This document shows, in pieces, positions 16,565 through 25,421 of a DNA stretch of 64,000 nucleotides. Source of the DNA: Polaribacter sp. Hel1_85 (GTDB lineage: Bacteria > Bacteroidota > Bacteroidia > Flavobacteriales > Flavobacteriaceae); NCBI RefSeq assembly GCF_000766795.1, contig NZ_JPDS01000001.1, positions 5,001-69,000 of the forward strand. Direction: 5' to 3'. The notes below the pieces were generated by a model that saw only the letters and a program-made list of their open reading frames with translations, was not told the DNA's origin and searched no databases. The position numbers and the translations under genes are program-made. Each line of letters opens with the position of its first letter. Within the stretch, counting starts at the first letter, position 1.

Positions 16565-16638
16565 TAGCGAGAACGGGATTTGAACCCGTGACCTCAGGGT
16601 TATGAATCCTGCGCTCTAACCAACTGAGCTACCTCGCC
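16565..16638 (-). tRNA. tRNA-Met (anticodon CAT)
   Basis: A 74-nt cloverleaf on the minus strand: acceptor GGCGAGG with TCTCGCT (G1-U72 wobble), D-arm GCTCAGTTGGTTAGAGC, anticodon loop TTCATAA, T-arm ACGGG-TTCAAAT-CCCGT, discriminator A, no CCA encoded. The first pair is not the C1-A72 mismatch of initiators, so it is an elongator Met tRNA or, less likely, tRNA-Ile2 with modified C34. An A31-C39 mismatch is also visible. Confidence 0.92.
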
Positions 16639-16654
16639 ATTGGTTTTGAGGCTG

Positions 16655-16684
16655 CAAATATAATTGAATTTTATAAACTAGCAA
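16655..16684 (-). promoter_or_regulatory. tRNA-Met promoter (TTG-N19-TATATTTG)
   Basis: On the minus strand TTG (16684-16682), 19 bases, TATATTTG (16662-16655). The layout is identical to the tRNA-Gly promoter, including the flanking CTGCAAATATAA on the plus strand. Confidence 0.8.
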
Positions 16685-16748
16685 GAAGTGTTTTTAATTT
16701 TTTTTAAATAGAATTAATACCTATATTGTCGTCTTAAGAATAATAATA

Positions 16749-17132
16749 ATGGACAAAATAAAATTCGAATTAGAAATCCCTATTCACGCATCGCCTCATA
16801 TGTTATATCAGTATATTTCATCCCCTTCTAATTTACAAGAATGGTTTGCAGATAAAGTTAACTCTAGAGGTAAAGAATATAGTTTTGTTTGGGATGGAGA
16901 AGAAGAAAAAGCAGAGTTAATTACTAAAAAAACGGATGACAGAATTCGTTTTAAATGGTTAGAAAGTGAAGATGATGATAGCTTTTTTGAAATTAAAATT
17001 CAAGTAGATGCATTAACAAAAGATGTTTCTTTAATTGTTACAGATTTTGCAGATGATGAAGATGAAGTTGAAGAATCTAAACAATTATGGGAAAATCAAA
17101 TAGATGAATTAAAACATACAATAGGCGCTTAA
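16749..17132 (+). CDS. START-like domain protein
   Basis: A 127-residue cytosolic protein of the START-like/AHSA1 (SRPBCC) fold found across Bacteroidetes: IPIHASPHMLYQYISSPSNL, WFADKV and SFVWDGEEEKAEL, then an acidic FADDEDEVEESKQLWENQID C-terminal helix. No ligand is known. It is a single gene with its own terminator, upstream of the aminotransferase. Confidence 0.8.
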   Translation: MDKIKFELEIPIHASPHMLYQYISSPSNLQEWFADKVNSRGKEYSFVWDGEEEKAELITKKTDDRIRFKWLESEDDDSFFEIKIQVDALTKDVSLIVTDFADDEDEVEESKQLWENQIDELKHTIGA

Positions 17133-17152
17133 TATTATCTTTTTATAAAATT

Positions 17153-17184
17153 AAAAAGCTCAACATTTTTGTTGGGCTTTTTTA
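17153..17184 (+). terminator. Terminator after the START-like gene
   Basis: AAAAGCTCAACA pairs with TGTTGGGCTTTT (one T-G wobble) across a T-rich loop, followed by TTT. Confidence 0.8.
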
Positions 17185-17207
17185 TGCTTAAATGTATTAA
17201 AATACAT

Positions 17208-17215
17208 TAATTTTG
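17208..17215 (+). promoter_or_regulatory. Candidate -7 box for the aminotransferase gene
   Basis: TAATTTTG fits TAnnTTTG, 20 bases before the start codon at 17236. Confidence 0.4.
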
Positions 17216-17235
17216 CAACTTCAAAATTCTTAGTT

Positions 17236-18069
17236 ATGATTAACTTCAATGGAGAGTTACTATATCCAGAAAATATAAAATTATCATTAGAAAATAGAGC
17301 TTTTAAATATGGTGATGCCATTTTTGAAACTGTAAAAGTGATGCATAAAAAAGTGGTTTTTTGGGAAGATCATTATTTTAGATTAATGGCTTCTATGAGA
17401 ATGCTTCGTATGAAAATTCCTATGGAATTTACACTAGAATATTTGGAGCAAGAAATTCTAAAAACAGTTGCAGTTCTAGATGGTACAAATTCTTATCGAG
17501 TTCGTTTAAATGTTTTTAGAAAAGATGGAGGTTTATATACTCCAAAAACAAATAAAATTGATTTTTCTATCGAAGTAAAAGAAAGTTCATATCAAACTAA
17601 GGAGTCATATTCTTTAGATGTATATAAAGATTTTTATAATTATTCAGGGCTTTTATCAACTATAAAAACAAACAACAGAATGATTAATACTTTGGCAAGT
17701 ATTTTTGCTGATGAAAATGATTTAGATAATTGTATTTTATTAAACGAAAAAAAGGGAGTAGTAGAAGTAACTAATGGAAATATATTTATTGTTAAAGGAA
17801 ATGTTGTAAAAACACCCGCTTTGACAGAAGGTTGTATAAAAGGGATTACTCGTATTAAGGTGATTGAAATTCTTTTTAAAAATAAAGAGCTTACTATTGA
17901 AGAAACTTCAATTTCTCCTTTTGAAATACAAAAAGCAGATGAAGTATTTATAACAAATGCAATTATGGGTGTACAACCCGTTACAAGCTATAAGAAAAAA
18001 ACGTTTACTACTGAGATTGGAAAGAAGATAGCTAGTAATTTAAAAATATTACAAATAGCTGGAAATTAA
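17236..18069 (+). CDS. Aminotransferase class IV (PabC/IlvE/Dat-like)
   Basis: A 277-residue PLP fold-type IV enzyme. The N-terminus (RAFKYGDAIFETVKVMHKK) contains the conserved GD.(I/V)FET motif; the PLP lysine lies in STIKTNNRM, and VVEVTNGNIFIV plus EGCIKGITR are the phosphate-binding and substrate elements. It could be aminodeoxychorismate lyase or a branched-chain/D-amino-acid aminotransferase; the length and GDAIFET favour the first group, but this is not decisive. Its end overlaps the convergent yqgE by 4 bases. Confidence 0.85.
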   Translation: MINFNGELLYPENIKLSLENRAFKYGDAIFETVKVMHKKVVFWEDHYFRLMASMRMLRMKIPMEFTLEYLEQEILKTVAVLDGTNSYRVRLNVFRKDGGLYTPKTNKIDFSIEVKESSYQTKESYSLDVYKDFYNYSGLLSTIKTNNRMINTLASIFADENDLDNCILLNEKKGVVEVTNGNIFIVKGNVVKTPALTEGCIKGITRIKVIEILFKNKELTIEETSISPFEIQKADEVFITNAIMGVQPVTSYKKKTFTTEIGKKIASNLKILQIAGN

Positions 18070-18614
18070 TTTAGGTTAAAGTCACTAGGAGCATTTGCCC
18101 AAAGTTTATAGTTTCCTCCTTTTTGGAGTAATTTATTTTTCCAGAGGTTTTCATCATCCATAGAAAAAATATTTTCGAAATCATTTTCACCTACAAACCA
18201 TGAGTTCTGATTCATTTCTTCATTAAGTTGTTCTTTTTCCCAACCAGAATATCCTAAGAAAAAACGAATATCAGAAGTATTTAAGGCACCACTGTTTAAT
18301 AAGTCTTTTAGTGATTCAAAATCTCCTCCCCAAAAGATACCATTAGCAACTTCAACACTATCTTGAAGTAATTGAGGGATTCTATGTACAAAATATAAAT
18401 TATCTTGTTCTACTGGACCACCTTGATATATTGGGAAATTACAATTAATTTCTGGTAATAAATCATTTACAGTATATTCTAAAGGTCTATTTAAAATAAA
18501 ACCAACAGAATTATTTGTGGTATGTTCTGTTAGTAAAATAATTGCTCTATTAAATGAGCTATCATTTAAAATAGCTGGTTCTGCAATTAGTAATTTACCT
18601 TTTGTTAGTTTCAA
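18066..18614 (-). CDS. YqgE/AlgH family protein (UPF0301)
   Basis: A 182-residue protein of the UPF0301 family: KGKLLIAEPAILNDSSFNRA, SVGFILNRPLEYTVNDLL, IYQGGPVEQDNLYFVHR and FFLGYSGWEKEQLNEE are all family signatures. The biochemical role is unknown. It is next to HU and fmt, an order common in flavobacteria. Confidence 0.9.
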   Translation of the reverse strand: MKLTKGKLLIAEPAILNDSSFNRAIILLTEHTTNNSVGFILNRPLEYTVNDLLPEINCNFPIYQGGPVEQDNLYFVHRIPQLLQDSVEVANGIFWGGDFESLKDLLNSGALNTSDIRFFLGYSGWEKEQLNEEMNQNSWFVGENDFENIFSMDDENLWKNKLLQKGGNYKLWANAPSDFNLN

Positions 18615-18661
18615 ATGATTTTTTAGAATTAATGATGTTTAAATATAGTAAAATTTTAAAT

Positions 18662-18692
18662 AAAAAAAAACTCTCTTAAAAAGAGAGTTTTT
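18662..18692 (-). terminator. HU gene terminator
   Basis: CTCTCTT (18671-18677) pairs with AAGAGAG (18681-18687), flanked by AAAA/TTTT extensions; the A9 run at 18662-18670 gives the U-tract for the minus-strand HU transcript. Confidence 0.8.
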
Positions 18693-18712
18693 AATATACT
18701 TAAAACTAAAAA

Positions 18713-18988
18713 TTATTGGTTTACAGCGTCGCTTAATCCAGCTCCAGCTTTAAACTTAGCTACATTTTTAGCAGCAATTTGAATAGTTTTTCCAGTTTGA
18801 GGATTTCTACCAGTTCTAGCAGCTCTGTTAGAAACAGAAAAAGTACCAAAACCAACTAAAGCAACTTTGTTACCACCTTTTAAAGCAGAAGTTACATTAC
18901 CTGTAAAAGATTCTAATGCCGCTTTAGCTGCTACTTTAGAAATTCCTGCATCAGCAGCCATTGCATCGATTAAATCTGACTTGTTCAT
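18713..18988 (-). CDS. hup: HU family DNA-binding protein
   Basis: A 91-residue nucleoid protein: [40 protein letters not shown] and [21 protein letters not shown] are the HU dimer and arm motifs, including the DNA-intercalating NP. A textbook promoter (TTG-N19-TATATTTG) and terminator flank it, consistent with high expression. Confidence 0.96.
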   Translation of the reverse strand: MNKSDLIDAMAADAGISKVAAKAALESFTGNVTSALKGGNKVALVGFGTFSVSNRAARTGRNPQTGKTIQIAAKNVAKFKAGAGLSDAVNQ

Positions 18989-19041
18989 AATAAATTGATT
19001 TTTAAAATTAATTGAATAAATATTTTTGCTTAATAGCTTAA

Positions 19042-19071
19042 CAAATATAGACGGATTAAGGGCTCACGCAA
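19042..19071 (-). promoter_or_regulatory. HU promoter (TTG-N19-TATATTTG)
   Basis: On the minus strand TTG (19071-19069), 19 bases, TATATTTG (19049-19042). The predicted leader is about 45 nt. Confidence 0.8.
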
Positions 19072-19175
19072 ATTTGAAGGTGTAAAAAGTGCCTTTTTGT
19101 TAATAAATGATGGTAAATTGTTAATAAAGGTGCTTGAAAAATAGAAAAACTCTACAATCCTTACTAATAAAGGGC

Positions 19176-20120
19176 TTACAACATTTTTGCTTCAGATGAA
19201 AAAGTATAGCCATTTAGTAAGCTTTTTACATCCATTTTTTTCTTTCCAGATAACTTAATTTCATCAATAATAATGAATCCTTTATGAACAGCTACTTTCA
19301 ATTCTTTTTTTGTAGCAATAATTTTACCAGCCGTAAAATCATGTTCTTCTTCTTCCTTTTTTATAGCATAAATCTTAGAAGAAACTTCTTCGTCATTATT
19401 TTTTATAATGGTCCAAGCTGCAGGAAAAGGATTTAAACCTCTAATTTTATTATATATATTGTCTAAAGAATCTGTCCAATCAATTCTACAGTTTTCTGGA
19501 TTTAATTTTGAAGCAGATTTTTTTTCTAAATCTGGTTGTTTTGTAGTTTTAACATTTTTAGTAGAAATTAAATCTACAGTTTTGGCAACTAAACTAGCTC
19601 CTAAGTGCATCAATTTGTCATGTAATGTACCAACAGTTTCTGTATCTAGAATATCAATTTCTTCTTGTAAAATAATTTCTCCTGTGTCAATTTTATCATC
19701 AATAAAAAATGTAGTAACACCTGTTTTTGTTTCTCCATTTATAATTGCCCAATGAATTGGAGCTGCACCTCTATATTCTGGTAATAATGAAGCGTGTAAA
19801 TTAAAGGTACCATATTTAGGCATTTGCCAAACTACTTTTGGTAACATTCTAAAGGCAACCACAATTTGTAAATCTGCCTTTAAATTTTCTAACTCCTTAT
19901 TAAAGTCTTCGTTTTTTAAGTTGGTAGGTTGTAAAATAGGTAAGTTTACAGAAGTTGCATATTTTTTTACAGCAGATTCATTTAACTTTCTTCCTCTTCC
20001 TGCTGGTTTGTCTGATGCTGTTATAACACCAACAACATTATAATCATTTTCTACTAAGTGCTTTAAAATAGTAACAGCAAAATCTGGAGTTCCCATAAAA
20101 ACAATACGTAAGTCTTTCAT
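19176..20120 (-). CDS. fmt: Methionyl-tRNA formyltransferase
   Basis: A 314-residue enzyme that formylates initiator Met-tRNA. RIVFMGTPDFAV, SDKPAGRGRK, NLHASLLPEYRGAAPIHWAI and the DTGEI motif are the formyl-transferase core with the catalytic Asn-His-Asp; a C-terminal tRNA-binding domain starts near residue 205. It lies 2 bases after recQ on the same strand, so recQ-fmt are probably co-transcribed. Confidence 0.96.
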   Translation of the reverse strand: MKDLRIVFMGTPDFAVTILKHLVENDYNVVGVITASDKPAGRGRKLNESAVKKYATSVNLPILQPTNLKNEDFNKELENLKADLQIVVAFRMLPKVVWQMPKYGTFNLHASLLPEYRGAAPIHWAIINGETKTGVTTFFIDDKIDTGEIILQEEIDILDTETVGTLHDKLMHLGASLVAKTVDLISTKNVKTTKQPDLEKKSASKLNPENCRIDWTDSLDNIYNKIRGLNPFPAAWTIIKNNDEEVSSKIYAIKKEEEEHDFTAGKIIATKKELKVAVHKGFIIIDEIKLSGKKKMDVKSLLNGYTFSSEAKML

Positions 20121-20122
20121 AA

Positions 20123-22015
20123 TTATAAATTTAATTGGTATTTATTCTGATGATTTATTTTGATTTTATCATCCGTCAATAATTGACGCAAATGTATTAA
20201 AATGTCTTTTTCATTAGCAACTAAAGATTCACTAATTTCTGAAGATGATAAAGGTTGTTTGTTTTTTAAAAGTTCTATTATTTCTGATGCTAAATTTGCA
20301 GTAGACTTTCTGTTTTCTGAAATACAAACATCACAAATGCCACATTTTTCAGTCTTTATTTCATCAAAATAACTTAAAACCTGTATACTTCTGCAAATTG
20401 TATCATTATTTATAAATTGAATTAAATCATCAGATTTTTGTTTTTTCTGACTAATAAATTGCTTCATTTCTCTAGAGAACCTATTTATTGTATAATCATC
20501 TTCTCTAGGAAGTAGAAAAGTGAGATCAGCTTCATTTTTTACAGCTTTATACTCAATAATATTATCTTTTTGCAAACGTTCAAAATTTGATACAACAAGA
20601 TTGGTTGTAATTGCTGCTTTTTTAGCAATAAAAAATTCGTCAATATTTACTTCTTGCTCAAATAAACCAGCATAGGTTCTTAAAATGGAATTTGTAAATT
20701 TCTTTATAATTGGATTGTTATCAAGATAATTTAAAACCGTTTTACTATTTACAATAAATTGTAACGTAGATTTCTTATTATAATGACTGCTAATTTCTAT
20801 AATTCCGTTATTCGATAAAATTTTAAGAGCAGTATCCACTTTTAAAACGGAAAAATTATATTTTTTACAGAATTCTAAAAGATTAAAAGGAAAAGGTTCT
20901 TCAATTAGTTCTCCTAAAGAAATTTGAAAAAATTGATATAGTTTTTTATGTATTTCTTTAATCTCTTTTATAGTTAATAATGTTCTTTCTAATCGATCTT
21001 TAAAAAGTAAAGCATCACTTTTATTATATAACAGAACAGCAAATGATTTTTTGTTATTTCTACCTGCTCTACCTGTTTCTTGCACATAGTTTTCTATACT
21101 AGAAGGAATGTCTAAATGAATTACCAAACCAACATTTGCTTTGTCAATTCCCATTCCAAAAGCATTTGTAGCAACAATAATTGGCGTTTTTTCTGTCATC
21201 CAATTTTCAAAAGCAATATTTTTTTCTACGGATGATAATCCTCCGTGATAAAAAGAACTTTTAAAGTTGTTTGCATTTAAAAAAGCAGCAATTTGTTCTG
21301 TTTTTTTTCTCGAGTTGACATAAATAATTGCTGGTACTTTAGTTTTGGTAAATATTTGAAGTAAACGTTGTAATTTGTCTTCAATTGTAAATATTTGATA
21401 GGCTAAATTTTCTCTATAAAAAGATTTTTTAAAAAGCTGAGGTTTTTTTAAATCTAGATTTATAGATATATCTTTAAGAACTTTTTCGTTTGCAGTTGCC
21501 GTTAAAGCAATAAAATTAACATCGGGTTTTAATTCTCTTAAAACTTTAATATTTCTATAAGAAGGTCTAAAATCATGTCCCCATTCAGAAATACAATGAG
21601 CTTCATCAATCGCAATTAAATTAATATTTAATTCTTTTATTTTTTGTTGAATAAAAAAAGATTGTAATCTTTCTGGAGAAATATATAAGAATTTAGTTCC
21701 TCCAAATTTAATATTATCGAATAAAGTAATAATTTCATCTTGTGTAGAACCAGATTTTATACTTATAGCTTTAATTCCTTTTTGTGTTAAGCTTTCAACT
21801 TGATCTTGCATTAATGCAATTAATGGAGAAATTACCAAACAAATACCTTCTTTTGCTATTGCAGGAATTTGAAAACAAATAGATTTTCCTCCACCAGTTG
21901 GTAATAAAGCAATTACATCTTTTTGTTCTAAAGCAGCAGTAATTATTTCTTCTTGTAGCGGTCTAAATTCTGAAAACCCCCAATATTTTTTTAATATTTC
22001 TTTTGGCAAAATCAT
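20123..22015 (-). CDS. recQ: ATP-dependent DNA helicase RecQ
   Basis: A 630-residue superfamily 2 helicase: WGFSEFRPLQEEII (Q-like motif 0), LLPTGGGKSICFQ (Walker A), DEAHCISEWGHDFRPSY (motif II and aromatic-rich loop), YVNSRKKTE, GMGIDKANV and QETGRAGR (motif VI). The zinc-binding segment near the C-terminus reads CRSIQ..CGICDVC. There is no clear HRDC domain. The ATG at 22015 overlaps the upstream stop as ATGA and is preferred over the TTG at 22024. Confidence 0.93.
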   Translation of the reverse strand: MILPKEILKKYWGFSEFRPLQEEIITAALEQKDVIALLPTGGGKSICFQIPAIAKEGICLVISPLIALMQDQVESLTQKGIKAISIKSGSTQDEIITLFDNIKFGGTKFLYISPERLQSFFIQQKIKELNINLIAIDEAHCISEWGHDFRPSYRNIKVLRELKPDVNFIALTATANEKVLKDISINLDLKKPQLFKKSFYRENLAYQIFTIEDKLQRLLQIFTKTKVPAIIYVNSRKKTEQIAAFLNANNFKSSFYHGGLSSVEKNIAFENWMTEKTPIIVATNAFGMGIDKANVGLVIHLDIPSSIENYVQETGRAGRNNKKSFAVLLYNKSDALLFKDRLERTLLTIKEIKEIHKKLYQFFQISLGELIEEPFPFNLLEFCKKYNFSVLKVDTALKILSNNGIIEISSHYNKKSTLQFIVNSKTVLNYLDNNPIIKKFTNSILRTYAGLFEQEVNIDEFFIAKKAAITTNLVVSNFERLQKDNIIEYKAVKNEADLTFLLPREDDYTINRFSREMKQFISQKKQKSDDLIQFINNDTICRSIQVLSYFDEIKTEKCGICDVCISENRKSTANLASEIIELLKNKQPLSSSEISESLVANEKDILIHLRQLLTDDKIKINHQNKYQLNL

Positions 22016-22554
22016 AAATCGCAAGAAAGCGAATTAAGAACAAAATTGGTTCTTTCTTCTAAAGCCCCAAAAGGAATATTAATAATATTGTAACCTAAAT
22101 CTGTATATGATTTCATTAAAAAAACATCAATAGCTGTAGTTTCTTCAAAAGTTTCATAGCGCTCATTATCAATTTCATGAATGTCTTTCCAAGGAGAAAA
22201 ATGAAAAACTTTGTCGTATTTATATTGTTTACTTTTTTCAATATAAATTGATGGATATTCCGTTTTAAAATAATCCATATATGCATGTACATCAGGAATT
22301 CCTCTATCAAAAAAAACAATTTTCGATTCAGATTTTAAAGCGTCTAAAAACTGTTGTTCTCTGCCTTCTAATAGCATTTTACTAAATAGTAAAGGTTGGG
22401 TTAAGAACATTTGTTCTATACCTTGTTGTTGTGCTTTTAAGGTTACTTCTCTAGATATTTCTGGAAAACAAAAATAGTCTCGTTTAATCAATTCATTTAA
22501 AACCGAAGTTTTTCCTGTTCCTGGTCCGCCAATTAATAGAATTTTTTGCTGCAT
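22012..22554 (-). CDS. AAA_28-type ATPase/kinase-like protein
   Basis: A 180-residue P-loop protein: KILLIGGPGTGKTSVLNEL (Walker A), FPEISREVTLKAQQQG, then IVFFDRGIPDVHAYMDYF (Walker B-like with DRG) and a lid with ERYETFEETTAID. It resembles the AAA_28/NadR-Ttd14 class of nucleoside or lipid-type kinases of unknown substrate. It overlaps recQ by 4 bases (ATGA), so the two are translationally coupled. Confidence 0.82.
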   Translation of the reverse strand: MQQKILLIGGPGTGKTSVLNELIKRDYFCFPEISREVTLKAQQQGIEQMFLTQPLLFSKMLLEGREQQFLDALKSESKIVFFDRGIPDVHAYMDYFKTEYPSIYIEKSKQYKYDKVFHFSPWKDIHEIDNERYETFEETTAIDVFLMKSYTDLGYNIINIPFGALEERTNFVLNSLSCDL

Positions 22555-22650
22555 TTGACAAAAATAAATGAATCCCTTTATAAAACTAATTTTTAATGTA
22601 ATTTTGTGTCTTGTTATTTTTAATCAATATATATAAAAGAACTTATTTTT

Positions 22651-22932
22651 ATGAGTGATAAAAAAGAATTTTATACGAAGTTGAAAGTGCAATTAGATGA
22701 TACCACTACGTTTCCTGCAGATTATATGTATAAATTTATTGTACCAACAGATGGTAATCAAGTTAAAGAAGTAGAAGCTTTATTTAATAACTCAGGAGCT
22801 GTTATAAATACAAAAAAGTCTAAGACAGGGAAATATGTTAGTGTTTCTATCGTATTAAAGGTAGAAAGTTCAGATAAAGTAATTTCATATTACAAAAAAG
22901 CAGAAAAAATTAAAGGAATAATTTCGTTATAA
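22651..22932 (+). CDS. DUF493 family protein (YbeD-like)
   Basis: A 93-residue alpha-beta protein. TFPADYMYKFIVPTDGNQVK and YVSVSIVLKVESSDKVI match DUF493 (YbeD), an ACT-like fold of unknown role. A TAATTTTG -7 box lies at 22599-22606. The next gene starts 9 bases after its stop, so it may lead the envelope-folding operon. Confidence 0.85.
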   Translation: MSDKKEFYTKLKVQLDDTTTFPADYMYKFIVPTDGNQVKEVEALFNNSGAVINTKKSKTGKYVSVSIVLKVESSDKVISYYKKAEKIKGIISL

Positions 22933-22941
22933 TTAAAGTTT

Positions 22942-24576
22942 ATGAGAAAAATAGTTTTATTAGTTGTTTTAAGTTTATCAGTATCAATCTTCGCTCAGAA
23001 GAAAGATAAAACGTTAATTACAATAGATGGAGAAAAAACAACAGTTTCAGATTTTAAAAGGGTTTATGAAAAGAATTTAGATGCAATAGACAATGAAGAG
23101 TCTAAAAGCGTTACTAAAAATTTAGAGTTATATATTAACTATAAATTAAAAGTAAAAGAAGCTTATAGTATTAAATTAGACACCTTACCTTCTTATAAGA
23201 GAGAAATGGAAACGTATAAAAATCAACTTTCAGCTCCATATTTACAAGACACAACTTTTATAGATAAACTAGTAAAAGACGCTTATTTTAGAACAAAAAA
23301 CCAAGTTAAAGCAAAGCATATTTTAATTAGAATGCCTAAAGAAGCATCACCAAAAGATACTTTAATAGCTTATAATAAAATTTTTAAATTAAGAGAGAAA
23401 ATTTTAAAAGGTGAAAAATTTGAAGCAATTGCTGCTCAATTTTCTGATGATAGATCTGCAAAAGATGATCCTAAAACAGGAAGAAAAGGAAATGGTGGTA
23501 ATTTAGGATATTTTTCTGCTTTTAATATGGTATATCCTTTTGAAGTAGCTGCTTATTCTACTAAAGTTGGTGAAATTTCTATGCCTTTTAAAACTCAGTT
23601 TGGTTATCATATAATGCAAGTTGATGATTTTAAGGAATCTAAAGGTGAAATTGAGGCTGCTCATATTTTAATAAGAGATACTTCTTCAATTGGTAAAAAA
23701 CAGATAGAGAGTATTTATACAAAATTAATTGCTAAAGAAAAGTTTGAAGACTTAGCGAAACAATATTCAGAAGATCCGGGTTCTAAAAATAAAGGAGGTA
23801 AATTAGGTAAGTTTGGAGCAGGTAGAATGGTAAAACCATTTTCTGATGCAGCATTTGCTTTAGAGAACGTAAATGATTTCTCTAAACCATTTAAAACACG
23901 TTTTGGATGGCATATTGTTAAATTAACAAAGAAGCATCCTGTTAAATCTTTTGATGAAATGAAAAAAGGTTTAAAAGCAAAAGTAAAAAAGAGTTCTAGA
24001 ATGCAATTGTCTGAAAAAGCAGTAGTAAATAAATTAAAAACTCAATATTCAATTACAGAATATGAAGATGCTAAAAAGATTTTAGATAGAAAAAACTTAA
24101 GAGCGATTCCTAAAGATTCTTTACAGAATTCAATTATTAGTATTAATGATAAAAATATAACTCAAGAAGAATTTATTAAATTTATTAGAAATAGAAGACA
24201 TTTACCAGTTTTTAAACTTTTCGAAATGTTTAAAGAAGAGCAAATTTTAACTTACTACAAAGAGAATTTAATTCATACAGAACCAGAATATGCATATACT
24301 TTAAAAGAATATGAAGATGGTTTATTACTTTTTGAATTAATGCAAGATAAAATTTGGAATAAATCTTCTAGAGATAGTTTGGGGTTAAAAAAGTATTTTG
24401 ATACTAATTCTACAAATTATAAAACGGATGATTTAAATACAATAAAAGGACAGGTAATTAATGATTATCAAAACTTTTTAGAAAAAAATTGGATTGCAGA
24501 TTTAAGAAGAAAAAGTAAAATTAAGGTTGATAAAAGACAATTAAAAAAACTAATTAAATTCTACGGGAAAAATTAA
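22942..24576 (+). CDS. Periplasmic peptidyl-prolyl isomerase with two parvulin domains
   Basis: A 544-residue exported foldase. A signal peptide (MRKIVLLVVLSLSVSIFAQ) is followed by a SurA-N-like helical part and two PpiC/rotamase domains (about residues 118-228 with KAKHILIRMP and FGYHIMQV; about 235-330 with EAAHILIRD and FGWHIVKL), then a lysine-rich helical C-terminal region. It would assist folding of outer-membrane and secreted proteins. First of three consecutive PPIase-type genes; the next start overlaps its stop by one base. Confidence 0.9.
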   Translation: MRKIVLLVVLSLSVSIFAQKKDKTLITIDGEKTTVSDFKRVYEKNLDAIDNEESKSVTKNLELYINYKLKVKEAYSIKLDTLPSYKREMETYKNQLSAPYLQDTTFIDKLVKDAYFRTKNQVKAKHILIRMPKEASPKDTLIAYNKIFKLREKILKGEKFEAIAAQFSDDRSAKDDPKTGRKGNGGNLGYFSAFNMVYPFEVAAYSTKVGEISMPFKTQFGYHIMQVDDFKESKGEIEAAHILIRDTSSIGKKQIESIYTKLIAKEKFEDLAKQYSEDPGSKNKGGKLGKFGAGRMVKPFSDAAFALENVNDFSKPFKTRFGWHIVKLTKKHPVKSFDEMKKGLKAKVKKSSRMQLSEKAVVNKLKTQYSITEYEDAKKILDRKNLRAIPKDSLQNSIISINDKNITQEEFIKFIRNRRHLPVFKLFEMFKEEQILTYYKENLIHTEPEYAYTLKEYEDGLLLFELMQDKIWNKSSRDSLGLKKYFDTNSTNYKTDDLNTIKGQVINDYQNFLEKNWIADLRRKSKIKVDKRQLKKLIKFYGKN

Positions 24577-25421
24577 TGAAGTATGTAGCTGTCCTATTTT
24601 GTTTTGTTCTTTTTGTTTCTTGCGATTTATTTAAATTTCAAGAAAAAGAAACTAATGCATCAGAAATTGTAGCTATTGTAAATACAGAAAAGCTTTTTAG
24701 AAAAGATTTAGCAACTATTTTACCTAAAAATATAAACAAAACAGATAGTCTTATATTGGTTAAAAGTTATATTCAAAATTGGGCAATTAAAAAGCTTTTA
24801 CTTGAAAAAGCAAAAAATAATAGCTCATTAGAAACAGTTAATCAAATAGAAGAGTTAGTTAAAGATTATAAAGAAAGTTTATTAATTAATAATTACAAAG
24901 AACATCTTGTAAAGCAAAAATTAGATACAATTATTTCTGATGAAGAATTAGAAGAATATTATATACTTAATAAAGAGAATTTTAAACTAAACGAAGAATT
25001 AGTTAAAATTAGATATCTTCATATAGATAATAATATTAATGATAAAGATGAAATTTTAGCGCTTTTTAAGTCGGATGATATAATTGACTTAGAAGAACTA
25101 GAAAAACAAGAGCTAAGTTTTAAATTTCATCAATTTAACGACTCAGTTTGGACACAATTAGATAACATTTTGTTAAAACTTCCTTTTTCGAAAGAAAAAC
25201 TGTTAAAAAAAACAAAATTCATCCAAAAACAAGATTCAATAGGTTTATATTTGGCAACCATAAAAGATGTTTTAGAACGAAATTCTTTAGCACCATTAAG
25301 CTATATTACGCCAACAATAAAACAAATGATTTTACATAAACGTAAAATTGAATTAATAAGAGAGATAGAAAAAATAATAGTAAAAGATGCAACACAGAAC
25401 AACAATTTCAAAATATATTAA
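24576..25421 (+). CDS. SurA-like lipoprotein lacking a clear parvulin domain
   Basis: A 281-residue lipoprotein: lipobox FVLFVSC with Cys16. It keeps the SurA N-terminal helical pattern (IVAIVNTEKLFRKDLATILP, then YIQNWAIKKLLLEKA and ISDEELEEYYILNKENFKL), but no rotamase motif is evident. It is probably a chaperone-only member of the operon. Its stop lies 35 bases inside the next gene. Confidence 0.75.
   Translation: MKYVAVLFCFVLFVSCDLFKFQEKETNASEIVAIVNTEKLFRKDLATILPKNINKTDSLILVKSYIQNWAIKKLLLEKAKNNSSLETVNQIEELVKDYKESLLINNYKEHLVKQKLDTIISDEELEEYYILNKENFKLNEELVKIRYLHIDNNINDKDEILALFKSDDIIDLEELEKQELSFKFHQFNDSVWTQLDNILLKLPFSKEKLLKKTKFIQKQDSIGLYLATIKDVLERNSLAPLSYITPTIKQMILHKRKIELIREIEKIIVKDATQNNNFKIY

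Noticed and set aside
19408..19755. A 115-codon frame antisense to fmt
   Set aside because: Shadow of a conserved gene in the opposite strand.
22016..22024. TTG start for recQ
   Set aside because: The ATG at 22015 gives the standard ATGA overlap and the normal N-terminus MILPKEIL.
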